Assembly: GCA_934045905.1 (NCBI GenBank)
Contig: OW203769.1
Span: forward strand, 1,426,001-1,490,000
Source of the DNA: Leuctra nigra
Taxonomy: Eukaryota; Arthropoda; Insecta; Plecoptera; Leuctridae
DNA length: 64,000 nt
Reading direction: 5' to 3'
Positions 21,213 through 31,202 of the stretch are shown here, one piece after another. The notes below the pieces were generated by a model. That model saw only the letters and a program-made list of their open reading frames with translations. It searched no databases and was not told where the DNA came from. Numbering within the stretch: position 1 is the first letter of the stretch; every line of letters begins with the position of its first letter. A program made the position numbers and the translations under genes.

Positions 21213-21681
21213 GTACAATATACAAATATAAGCTGTTCAATTTACGCTTACAACGCCGTTAGGGTGTAAATAAGCAGCACCATCCAGACCTTCCATCTGA
21301 ATTCACACTTTGCCAACCTAAACTCTTTAAATAAAATCCGCTAACTTGAATGTGCCACCTAGTTCTGGCTGATTTTCATTTTGTTGTGTTGGTGCTAGCG
21401 TAGTACATCATTTTCGTTGCCATCTTCACCACCATAATCATTGTACAGAAGATTTGAACAAACTATAGTGTATTGTAAAGTGTTTTTGTGTAACGAAACA
21501 GGTACCAGGTGTTTAGGCCCTTAGGTAACTACCTAAGGTACTAAGAAGTGACAGTAGGAAGTCATTTGAAGGACGACATAAAATAATTTGAATTGCTAGA
21601 AAATATTTGTTCAGTACTTTAATCTCTAAACACTTGTATTGAGTTGGGCTCGATTAGGGTATGGAAAGACGCGACCCGGTC

Positions 21682-22173
21682 GGCTGTTTCTGCCAACTCA
21701 TTTAGATCAGTGTCTGGGGATGCAGCCAGCAGGATTACCTGTACTTGTTGAGGCAGCCTGCTGAGCCACAATGTCTTCAAAAGTACATCGCTGACTGCTG
21801 CTCCCCCCAGACTCCGTAAACGACGGAGAAATCGTGATGGGGTTCTGTCGCCTTTTTCTTCTTTGTCAAGTAGACGTTGAAGTTTGATGGCTTGAGGTGT
21901 AGTGAGACGGGAGATCAGTTCAGCTTTGATGCGCTTATACTTGCCAGAGGATGGCGGAGAAATGACTATGTCCTCAACCTCGGCTATGTACTTGCCGTCA
22001 AGCTGGGCGAGGACGTGGTGGTACCTTGTGTCGTCAGCAGTCACCCCCGCCAGGACAAATTGTGACTCGATTTGAGCAAACCAGAGAGCTGGTTTGTCTG
22101 GCCAAAACAGCGGAGCTTTCACCGTCACTCGATTGACACAGGGTCCATGGGTCTCCGTCACAGGAGGAGTCAT
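21682..22173 (-). pseudogene. Ty3/gypsy Gag N-terminal part, relic
   Basis: Reads MTPPVTETHGPCVNRV, then PLFWPDKPALWFAQIESQF and GKYKRIKAELISRLTTPQA, FLRRLRSLGG, LPQQVQVILL. This is the arthropod gypsy Gag (capsid) pattern. It is open up to ETADRV, where the 9-bp duplication of the inserted element occurs; the rest of Gag continues at 13941. The translated tail after 21673 belongs to the inserted TIR. The upstream LTR is missing; a Helentron-like 3' end lies about 30 bp before the ATG. Confidence 0.85.
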
Positions 22174-22201
22174 CTTGAGAGTGAATAGGTTTGAGAAGCA
22201 G

Positions 22202-22512
22202 ATCTATTGGAGCGGTCGCTCCACCCAGCCAAGTCGTACTGTACACTCACACTCACTCAACATACCGTAAATGCTTAATAAACTGAGGAGCAGACCAAAC
22301 ACTTTTACTGTAAGCAACAACATTGCATTTTCGGCCTACTGGATCTTAAAATTTAAAAATCTAACATTGTTGTGAAATATCTTAATTTTGAGATATGGCC
22401 CACCCGCCCACATAAACCAAATTTGGGAACAATATGTTATTCCATTTGTGAGCTAGAGGGCCGAGAAAACAGTGATATTACATCACTTTCATCTTCTTTA
22501 GATGACTAGAGG
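22202..22512 (-). mobile_element. Helentron-like element 3' part, copy H3
   Basis: Minus-strand orientation. The 3' end is AATAGAT (22202-22208, one change from CTAGAT), preceded by hairpin TGGAGCG/CGCTCCA, GACTTGGCTGG and the conserved 3' block to about 22470. The homology stops at an atc/gat-rich stretch near 22510. H4 begins at a matching point 1.4 kb away, so H3 and H4 may be halves of one insertion. Confidence 0.55.
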
Positions 22513-23954
22513 GTCCCGTCATGTAAAACATGACCAATGTGCACCAGTGAGGTATGCGTGAATATAAAACGACAGCAATATTTGTCAGCAGAGTGTGCGT
22601 CATTAATACACTTGACGTCGTTGATAACCCAATGCGTAACAGAATACGTAAACAAATGAGAAACGAAGGAAAGCAATTTGATCGTAATTTATGGTAAACA
22701 ATTTCATATAAGTTTCCAAATTTACACCAGAGTATTCGTACTAAGTCTAATTAAGAAAAAAAAATCAGAATTCGCCGTAAAAAAGGACATATTACGTTAC
22801 GTTGATACCATGGTCTGATGCCCACGACCTATTCTTCATTTGTGATGCTAATACATGGTATCTACGGTTTCATTATATGAATATCCTTTCCTCAAATGTA
22901 GGGCGGAAGTAATATTTTTTTTGATTTTGCGGTGCACAATTTTGAATTGTAAGTTATCAAGCTCTATCAAGTACCGTTTCACTGATGTTAACAAATAACG
23001 TTATATTAAAGTATTCTCCTACAATGACTTATGTCTTCATTAAAACTGAATGGATGATATAAAAAATACTGTTCTCTGAGCTCACTTCAATAATATTGAA
23101 ATGGACTTCAGTCCATCTACCTCTTATTAAGGTAAAGATATTCAGTTAACAATGTAAAACTTTAACATTGGTTCTTCAAACTTTATCAACAGCAACATGA
23201 ATTCGTTGTCAATACATGACTCAATACAGACCACTCTAATAAATAAGAATGGAATACAAATGATTATTCTGACAACATTATTTAAAAACTTCGTCGGTTA
23301 GTTGGTTTGAGGGTTAGAGAGCCGTTTGTGTTGATTAAATGCAGGAAGAAAATAATACATTTGATCGTTTGCTAATTGCTTCATGGGGCCAATGTGTAAA
23401 ATCTATCGGCTTTGATTTCATGGCCCTCTAAAATACAGAGTAAATGGAATATTAAAAAAAAACATTTTGACGTCTCTTGAAGTGAGAAAGTTTTGTATGC
23501 AATGTACTATTTTGAACGGTTATTATGTGTTATAGTAGATTTTTTTACACACTCAAAGGGATAAGGATTGCGTTTTAGGTAAGTTTTGGTTATTTCTTTA
23601 CTTAGTGAAAGCAAAAGACGTATTTTTAGACACGATTGGCAATGACAGTCCACCATTTTAAATACAAAATAGTGTTAGCCTTCGGCCGTTTTCAACGTTA
23701 TGCAAAGATTTGGGCAGTTGTTCTGTGTTAAAAACATTTCTTATAAGCACAAAGGAATAAGGATTAATATTTAGGTAAGTTTCAGTTATTGATATATTCA
23801 GGCAAATCAGAGGACGTTATTTTAGACATGATTGGCAATGTAAAGGCGGCCATTTATTTATTTAAACAGTCGGGTTCGCGCATCGGCCTTCTCACAGGAT
23901 TGCGCGCGCAAGCGTTCCGCACGGACAGAGAGACAGAACTGGGTAACTATAAGT
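22513..23954. other. 1.44-kb segment between H3 and H4, possibly inserted DNA
   Basis: AT-rich with no gene. 23520-23660 and 23680-23850 share a diverged duplicated stretch (ataaggatt... taggtaagtttt.. ttatt; gacacgattggcaatg / gacatgattggcaatg). No TIR or LTR could be defined. Confidence 0.35.
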
Positions 23955-23956
23955 AA

Positions 23957-23987
<31 letters not shown>

Positions 23988-24994
23988 CAGATGATATCAG
24001 GAAACACCGCTATCACCGCCACAGCCTAAACGGCTGAGCCGATCGATCTGAAATTTTCACCACATGTGCACTTTTGGCGTCTGAGGTGCCTTTTTATTAA
24101 ATAAACCGGCAGCCGCCATTTTGAAACCGGAAGTGACGTCACATCTCGTAAAAGGCTAGACTGATCGGAATAAGACTAGCGCCAAATGATTCAGACGGTC
24201 ATTTATATGGAATATCAGTAGTTGAAGTAAAAATTTACTATTGCCGAAACCGGAAATGACGTCATAAAAATTAAGAATCATTCTTCAATCACCTCTCAAT
24301 ATAATAACTACATATTCAGAAGGCTTATAATGATACATAACATTTATAGAAATAAATTCTAGGTGGCAGTTATTTCAGCCGCCATTTTGAAAACCGGAAG
24401 TGATGCCATATCTCGAAAACGCCTAGACCGATTGGAACTCTGCTTTCGCTTTTCTTCATGGAATATCACTTTAAGCTTATATTTAGAACCAAACACATTT
24501 TTTCTTATCAACCAATTCGGAATGGCGTATTTTTTTAAAGGAATTAGTCGTTGTTGCTCCGATATATGTTACAAGTTGTGTAAATAAACTAAAAAAATTG
24601 GTGATATCCCCATTAAAAACACTCCGTGTAAAAATACCAGCCAAGTCTCTTCAACTATAAAAAATAGAAGAAATCTAAAAATTCAGCACTGAAAAGTAGT
24701 GATATCAAAAAATGGGCCAAGTCAAAACTTCATTTTAAAAACCAAAATATACTTGGCGCATCGTTTTTAAGAGCATTATATAATATAGACGTACATTTTA
24801 TTTTTAGCATATACTTCTATACTATTTATATACACGATGCGCCAAGTATATTTTGGTTTTTAAATTGAAGTTTTGACTTGGCCCATTTTTTTGATATCAC
24901 TACTTTTCAGTGCTGAATTTTTAGATTTCTTCTATTTTTTATAGTTGAAGAGACTTGGCTGGTATTTTTACACGGAGTGTTTTTTATGGGGATA
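23955..24994 (-). mobile_element. Helentron-like element 5' part, copy H4
   Basis: Minus orientation. (GAT)n at 23957-23987, then GCCGCCATTTTGAAACCGGA modules (about 24114 and 24380) with GTGACGTCA, then the 5' foldback at right, arms 24605-24763 and 24835-24994 with TATCCCC/GGGGATA outer ends. Confidence 0.6.
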
Positions 24995-25299
24995 TGTAAA
25001 TACTCCCACAAAATTGAAGATGTAAATTGCGGGGTCACCACTTTGGGAGCAAGCTCTGCTAGTTCTTTATAATAAGAGACAACAGGTATAGGTTAATATA
25101 GGTTAACATATAGGTATAACATAATATAGGTTTATTGGTAACTAGTAATCAATGTCAAAGCATATATGGACTCGTGTCCAGTGACAAAATTCATTAACAA
25201 TCCAACTGTCAAAATCTCAAGTCTCCGTATTTCTCGATCTAAGTAGGCTGTGTCGCCACAGCCTACTTGCATTGTAGCAGGAGACCAAGTCGCTACAAC

Positions 25300-25971
25300 T
25301 ACATATTCAGAAGGCTCATAATGTTACATAACATTTATAGATACCAATTTTAGGTGGCAGTGATGTCAACCGCCATTTTGAAAACCAGAAGTGATGCCAT
25401 AACTCGAGAACGGCTGGACCGATTGGAACGAAACTTTCGCTATACTTCATAGCATATTATTTATAGCATATACACAGTAACAAGCACAACTTCTTAGCAA
25501 CCAAGTCACAAAGGCATATTTTTTAAAGGAATTATAGTCGTTAGTGCCACAATATAATGTTACAAGTTGTAAGAATGAACTGAAAAAGGAGTGATATCCC
25601 CATAAAAAAACACTCCGTATAAAAATACCAGCCAAATCTCTTACTCTTAAAAAACAGAAGAAATCTAAAAATTCAGAACTGAAAAGTAGTGATATCAAAA
25701 AAAATTGTGAAGTCAAAACTTTTCAAAAAATACTTAGCGCATCGTTTTTTTAGAGGATTATAAATATATATTTTATGTATGAGTATATTTGATTACCGAC
25801 CTACTTCTTTACTATTTATATGTCCGATGCGCCAAGCATTTTTTTCAAAGTTTTGACTTGGCAATTTTTTTGATATCACTACTTTTCAGTGCTGAATTCT
25901 TAGATTTCTACTGTTTTTTTAGAGTAAGAGACTTGGCTGGTATTTTTATACGGAGTGTTTTTATGGGGATA
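25300..25971 (-). mobile_element. Helentron-like element, truncated copy H5
   Basis: One degenerate CRE/ETS/YY1 module (25371-25397) and the foldback with arms 25595-25744 and 25825-25971. The 3' part is absent. Left of it, 24995-25300 is short unassigned DNA. Confidence 0.55.
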
Positions 25972-26223
25972 ACGTATAACTGCAGCGACTTGGACGCCTT
26001 GCCAATAGGTAAGCTTCCTTCCCACAGCCCAGGCATCTCTGTCTGTACTTTTCGCAGCGCTATCTGTAATCTAAACTTCTTGCATAAGAAAAGGTTGCTA
26101 TAGTAACCTATATAAAGGTTTATGGAATTAACAAATCTGACAGCGGCAATCCAAATCTCATATTTAGAGTGATTACCTACGAAAGAAAGATATTTAAGTA
26201 AGTACATGTACTTTTTTGATATA

Positions 26224-26423
26224 AAGCTGGCTTTCCATGATCCGTCATCTTCCGTCAACGTTCGACACCGTCCGACGAAAACGACCACGTGACCCGTCTC
26301 GACCAATCCCTCGCCGTCCGAGATTTTTGGGGATGGCTCTGATTGGTCGAGACGGGTCACGTGGTCGTTTTCGTCGGACGGTGTCGGACGTTGACGGAAG
26401 ATAAAAGCATGGAAAGCCAGCTT
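26224..26423. mobile_element. 200-bp palindromic MITE
   Basis: AAGCTGGCTTTCCATG at 26224 and its complement at 26423 begin inverted arms of about 85 bp with a ~30-bp centre. Each arm contains the E-box palindrome CACGTG and an inverted CCAAT. No clear duplication is seen at the ends. Short flanking foldback remnants (26455-26520) belong to the Helentron foldback family. Confidence 0.75.
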
Positions 26424-27840
26424 AACTCCTTTTCTGTACTGATTTTTTTGTGTTCCTTTTTTTTAGTTGACAGAGATTTGACTACCATTTTTACACGGAG
26501 TGTTTCTTTTGTGGGATACTTTATGACATTTCACATCCGACATTGAAGCTTGAGTCTGGAGCTCAATCCACGTCGAACCTTGCCAATCAGCGTCATGTCC
26601 GAGAGAGTACAATTGTCAATTAGCAACCGAGGAGTGATTCGACTGATTCATTGGCCCACTCTTGTTTAAAGAATTTTGGAGAATTGTATATATTATGTTA
26701 TAAACAGATTCATTTCGGATCGATTAATATAAAAAGTATGCTAATAGCTTTATTAGGGAAGAAGATATCGCATTTCTCCTGAAACACTTATATGAGATTT
26801 TGACCATTTTTTAACGCCTTTTGAACTATGGATCAAACTAAACTCAAACTGAACTCAAAATCAAACTGAACTATGATCCATAGTTCAAAAGGGGTCAAAA
26901 ATTGTCAAAATCTCATTTAAGTGTTTCAGGATAAATGCGATATCAAAGTTAACTTTTTAATGGTGATATATATTTTAATATATTGTACTAAACGTAGGAT
27001 TTTATTTGATATGCAACTTAACTATAGGTTGATACAATTTGATTATTTAAAAATGACAACAATTTACTTTTTGACAAATTTGGAAATTTGGCCCACCCCC
27101 TAATCAAACTTTGGAGAACTATTGATATGTTTTAGGGGGCATTTTTTAAATTCGATTCAAATAAAAAATCCTTATGTTGCAATTTGTGATGGGTTGGGCC
27201 GGTTTTTTGCAGCTTAGACTCTGGACTAAATAACTTCTTGCATAAGAAAAGGTTCCATAGTTACCCATAGAAAGGTTATAGCCCATGGAATAAACAAACC
27301 TGACAGCGGCAATTTAAGTTCATCTAATCTCATATTTAGAGCGATTACTAAAGAAAGAAAGGTTATTTACGTAAATAATAACAATGAGCAAAATATACAC
27401 ATTTTCCAGTTAAATAATAATCTATGAAATGAGATTTACGAAAGCTTTGGCACATTTCCCTTCCTCCTGACAGCCTCCATTGTTCTCCTCCTTATGACGT
27501 CATGTGCCAGAAGTAAAAAAATAAGAAATTTTAGTAAATATTCCAATACTTCTAATTCTACCATGTTTCATTTACATCGAATCATTTCAAATAGATAGCT
27601 GATTTCACTAAGTATCTCTAGGTATCTAAAGCTAGAGCCGAAATTAAATTGAGTGCAATTGCATTACAATTGCATGTCATTGAAGTGACCCCATGTCCCT
27701 AAAACGGCTGGTCAGATTGAAACAAATCCGGCTAAAATATAATTAGATGGTCATGTTCTAAAAAATCTTGAACTAGGAAATACGTAATTGAGGAAGAGAT
27801 ATAGGTATAAATCATACCTATATATATTAAGTAATTCATA
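26424..27840. other. Repeat-poor intergenic stretch
   Basis: A short hairpin lies at 26797-26920 (ttttgaactatggatc and its complement). 26035-26190 and 27235-27370 share a diverged duplicated segment (cttgcataagaaaaggtt, tctcatatttagagc). No gene. Confidence 0.45.
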
Positions 27841-27925
27841 TTCGGTTTTTGCTACGTATTTATTTCAATAGCCGACGTTTCGTCCGTCCTCCGACAGACT
27901 TTTTCAAGGCTCAAGCAAACAAACT
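27840..27925 (-). repeat. Penelope-like/retrozyme-type terminal motif
   Basis: The minus strand reads CTTGAAAAAGTCTGTCGGAG followed by GACGGACGAAACGTCGGC. The GACGAAACGTCGGC phrase recalls the ends of Penelope-like elements with hammerhead-type folds. The CUGANGA core is not clearly present, so this is only a hint. Confidence 0.3.
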
Positions 27926-27984
27926 AATAAAATAAGAGTCAATTCAAAACACACTACTTTCTATACAAGTGGAAATGCAGTAAA

Positions 27985-28046
27985 TGTCAACATGACAGAA
28001 AATGTCATGTTGACATATCGATATCGATATCGATATCGAATATCGA
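27985..28046. repeat. 13-bp perfect palindrome plus (ATATCG)n run
   Basis: TGTCAACATGACA (27985-27997) and its complement (28003-28015) have a 5-nt loop and are directly followed by six or so ATATCG units. Confidence 0.8.
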
Positions 28047-28148
28047 TATCGAAAGTCGACTGAAAAACGGAAACTATAACACCACGAACCTGGCGGTAAT
28101 CGTGAGAAAACTACCCGCTTCCGGTGCGCGGAACGAATTTCGTCCCGC

Positions 28149-29270
28149 TAAAGGCCTATGCACAATTGACATAACCCGCAGCCGCAACCCGTAAGCGCAA
28201 ATGCGTGAAAAGTTGAAACAATGCATACCAATGCACCCGCGCACAATCGACATACCCGCAACACGCAACCCGCAGCCGTAGCCCGCAAGACTTGACCAAG
28301 ATTCAACAATTTTACGTAAGCTACGTCAGGCCACGCCCACATTCTGACGGGCAGCCAATCAGAATGAGATAACAAAACCGGAAACGGAAATAGACAAATA
28401 TCACACGTTAAAATCAAAGTCAAACTACCATCTACTTACAACAGCATAACCTAACACCCCGTTCCCACTACAAGTTTCAACTACAGTTGAAAATCTCAAT
28501 CGCGTTGAACATCAGTGTGAACGCAATGCAATCGAGTTCAACTGCGATCGAAAACTCGATCGTGTTTCTAGAACTCGGTTGAGATCTGAACTGCAGTTGA
28601 CCAAAGCAGTTTACTAGGAAATATGCGCGCACCACTATACAATCTTTGGACATTTGACACCTAACCTATTCATACCTGACATTTTCGTCATTGCCGACAT
28701 TCCCGTAGGTATTATAAGTTTACTCCTGTGTTTACTTGAAATTTGTTGATTATATTGGCGTTGATAATTTGCGTCAAAGCAAATAAATAAATAATTTCAC
28801 TTTCGGTGAGCGCCATGTTGTTGATTGTTCAAAAACAGCTGGTAGTCAGGCGGGTTGCATAGATTACAGGGTTCAACTGCAGTTGAGCTAGAGATTCTGT
28901 GTGAACGCAAGTGATAGTTTTGGTTGATCAACACAGATCAACGCCATTTTTATTTCAACTGCAGTTGAGGTCAACTGCGGTTGAAACTGTAGTGAGAACA
29001 GGGTATAACCCAGCCGCCAAAACTGTGTGGTCATTATTTTTCCTAGTTTTTTCGTTCTTTTCTTGTTTATTTATGTCTGACGAAGAGGAAGCCGTGCCTT
29101 GCGAACAATGATGCCGTGATGTGTGCATCGTATTTTTCACTCTATATGCTTTGGTTTCTTTGGTCCGTAACGTTATGTCAATTGTGCACTGATAGTGATA
29201 CGGGTTGCGTGTTGCGGTTGCGGGTTACGGGTTGCGGCTGCGGGTTATGTCAATTGTGCATGGGCCTTTA
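28149..29270. mobile_element. 1.1-kb TIR element with ~45-bp TIRs
   Basis: TAAAGGCCTATGCACAATTG at 28149 and its near complement ending at 29270; the following ACCCGCAGCCGCAACCCGTA is also inverted at the other end. The interior near each end repeats ACCCGCA/TGCGGGT. It carries a nested TIR element (28455-29008). No ORF is supported. Confidence 0.75.
28455..29008. mobile_element. TIR element nested in the 28.15-kb element
   Basis: ACCCCGTTCCCACTACAAG near 28457 is inverted as CTGTAGTGAGAACAGGGT near 28990-29007. AACTGCAGTTGA-type palindromes recur at both subtermini. ATAACC lies next to both ends (28447, 29008) but the exact duplication is unclear. Confidence 0.6.
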
Positions 29271-29746
29271 AGTAGGAGTAGATTCAACTTTCTCGGCGGC
29301 GACTTCGCCGCTGGGTTTTTGGCTTGTGATTAGTCAAAGTCGGCCATTTTGTGGAATTTCTCCCGCAACGCGGCGAAATTCCGCCCTTGGAAACCTTACT
29401 TTATTCCTATAAGTGTATGAGGATTAGGATTTTTGAATTTTCAAAAAACCTCAAAAAAATTCAAAAATCCTATCCTCAATATCTAACCATTGAAAGATAT
29501 CATACCGAGTGGCGCAAAAAAATCCCCCTGATTGAGAGGTCTCTATATCGAAACTATTATAGATAGGATTCTGAAATTAGTGTAGCGGAGCTCTCGGCGT
29601 TGCTAGGATATAGTTCTTTCCTAGGATAGCGATTACTGCCACCAACCAATTAACAGAGGGCTAATTGGATTTCTAACCTAATAAAGTTGTTAAATTTAGT
29701 CTTGAAGGCGTTGAAGGCATAGGTGAGTCATCTGTTGTGACTGTGT

Positions 29747-30079
29747 CAAGCCAGGAGGCCAAGTCTTGAAACTTACGCTTTCAGGACGCAAACGCTTTCG
29801 GACGTCAACAAGTCCCATTTACTGTAAGAGTAATCGACATTGAAACATAAAGTCAAGCCACTTATTTGATTGTCATCCAGCAATCTATTGCAAACAATTT
29901 ATTAACATTATAATTATAATTACAGATATATACAGTCATTAAAACCTTTTTCAAAATGAAGATATACAGTTGACAGTAGATTTCAAGGTCATCATTCTTA
30001 CAGTGAATGGGACTTGTTGACGTCCTAGAGCGTTTGCGTCCTGAGGGCGTAAGTTTCAAGACTTGGCCTCCAGGACTTG
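29747..30079. mobile_element. Foldback MITE, ~90-bp arms
   Basis: CAAGCCAGGAGGCCAAGTCT at 29747 and its near complement ending at 30079; the arms extend through ACTTACGC, GCAAACGC and TTGACGTCC/GGACGTCAA to about 29835 and 29995. The centre is AT-rich. No ORF. Confidence 0.8.
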
Positions 30080-30391
30080 CGTTGAGTTCGTCCGGTAGCT
30101 TTCAATAATAAGACCGTGCGTAATGTTCGTAATAGTAATAATATGCGTTTTATTGACACGATTCGTGGTACATTTGATGTCACTTGATTCAAACAATCCC
30201 TTTATCGACACTCGATTTGTTAAAGTGTTTTACTTGGATAAATATATGTATCTTTACTTGATACTTGAAGTTGAATAGTATAATGATTTTATATCCAGAG
30301 ATGGATGACGATATTGATCACACACTTGAGTGGAACTTTAGTTAAATAGGATTGATTATTGGGTGAGATTGGGAGGAACTAAAGGAACAGT

Positions 30392-30998
30392 ATTACCGCT
30401 TTCAGCAAGCAATCATGTTCGGAAGACAATGATCAAGTCCGGCACGGAGCAAGAAATGATTATTAGTCTGAGATAAAGAGATTGAGTAGGTAGGAGGATT
30501 TCCTGATAGATAACGCTTGAGAGAACGATTCCAATGGAGGAGAGATAGAGAGAACTTATCACCGGCACGAAGCAAGCAATACTGTTCGGATGGTTATTAT
30601 CAAATCCGGCACGAAGCAAGAGATAATGACTAACAGGGTAAAATAGAGGGAAATAATGATCCTGTTCGGCACGGAGCGTCACACGATAATTCTGACTAGG
30701 GTGGAAACGAATATCATCGGCACGAAGCAAATGGCATTGTTTGGAAATCCAATAATTAAGCCAAGAACGGATCCAGGTGTAATGATTGTCTCTGGGAATA
30801 ATGGTTAGACCCGGCACGGAGCAAGGTATAATAATTACCTGATTGATTAGGAATGCAATGGGAAAATAATGATCTTGTTCGGCACGGAGCGTCACACGAT
30901 AATTAACCTGGCTATTGGAGGAAACAAATATCATAGGCACGAAGCTAATGATATCGTTTGGAAAGGCAAAGCATTAAACCAAGAACGGATCCAGGTGT
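30392..30998. repeat. GGCACGRAGC minisatellite, array A
   Basis: Repeated words ggcacgaagcaa, ggcacggagc(gtcacacgataat) and aagaacggatccagg occur at irregular 60-190 bp spacing. Alternating sub-units give a higher-order unit. The array is cut at 30998 by the gypsy LTR and resumes for about 25 bp after the element (40583-40611). The minus-strand frame 30940-30413 is a translation of the repeat and is not called. Confidence 0.85.
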
Positions 30999-31166
30999 TG
31001 TTGTGTCCAGGAGATAGAAATACAACAAGATTAGTTTAAAAGACTTTATTTTCTTCTCACAAGAACCAAACTTACATTTTCATACACAATAATCCTCTCT
31101 CTCTTCTCTTCTCTGCGCCTCCTTGATCTCCTCCACCAGAGCCTATCTATTAGGCAAGGCCTAATA
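30999..31166 (-). repeat. Gypsy 3' LTR
   Basis: Plus-strand ends TGTTGTGTCC and GGCCTAATA. Bounded left by the GTGT duplication and right by a polypurine tract. Same 168 bp as 40415-40582. Confidence 0.9.
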
Positions 31167-31182
31167 ATTCCCCCTCCAAAAA
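31167..31182 (-). promoter_or_regulatory. Polypurine tract of the gypsy element
   Basis: The minus strand reads TTTTTGGAGGGGGAAT directly before the 3' LTR, the expected place for plus-strand DNA priming. Confidence 0.75.
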
Positions 31183-31202
31183 GAGCCTTGAGGCATGGGT
31201 GC

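Larger units (their letters stand above)
13951..21672. mobile_element. 7.7-kb TIR element with 9-bp target duplication, inserted in gypsy gag
   Basis: Left TIR 13951-13983 begins GCGTCTTTCCATACCCTAAT; right TIR 21640-21672 is its exact 33-bp complement. GACCCGGTC flanks both ends (13942-13950, 21673-21681), a 9-bp duplication as made by Mutator-like elements among others. Removing the element and one duplication joins the Gag halves in frame (AETADRV / RGSISG). No transposase is evident inside, so it is non-autonomous or decayed. It has itself been invaded by the hAT MITE at 15947-17828, which carries H2. Confidence 0.8.

Noticed and set aside
25789..26103. 104-codon ORF and its antisense 150-codon partner
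   Set aside because: Both run through a foldback arm and the adjoining palindromic MITE.
27840..27925. Functional hammerhead ribozyme
   Set aside because: GAAAC is present but the CUGANGA core and stems could not be fitted; only a weak Penelope-like motif is reported.
30413..30940. 175-codon minus-strand ORF
   Set aside because: Lies entirely in the GGCACGRAGC minisatellite and repeats itself.
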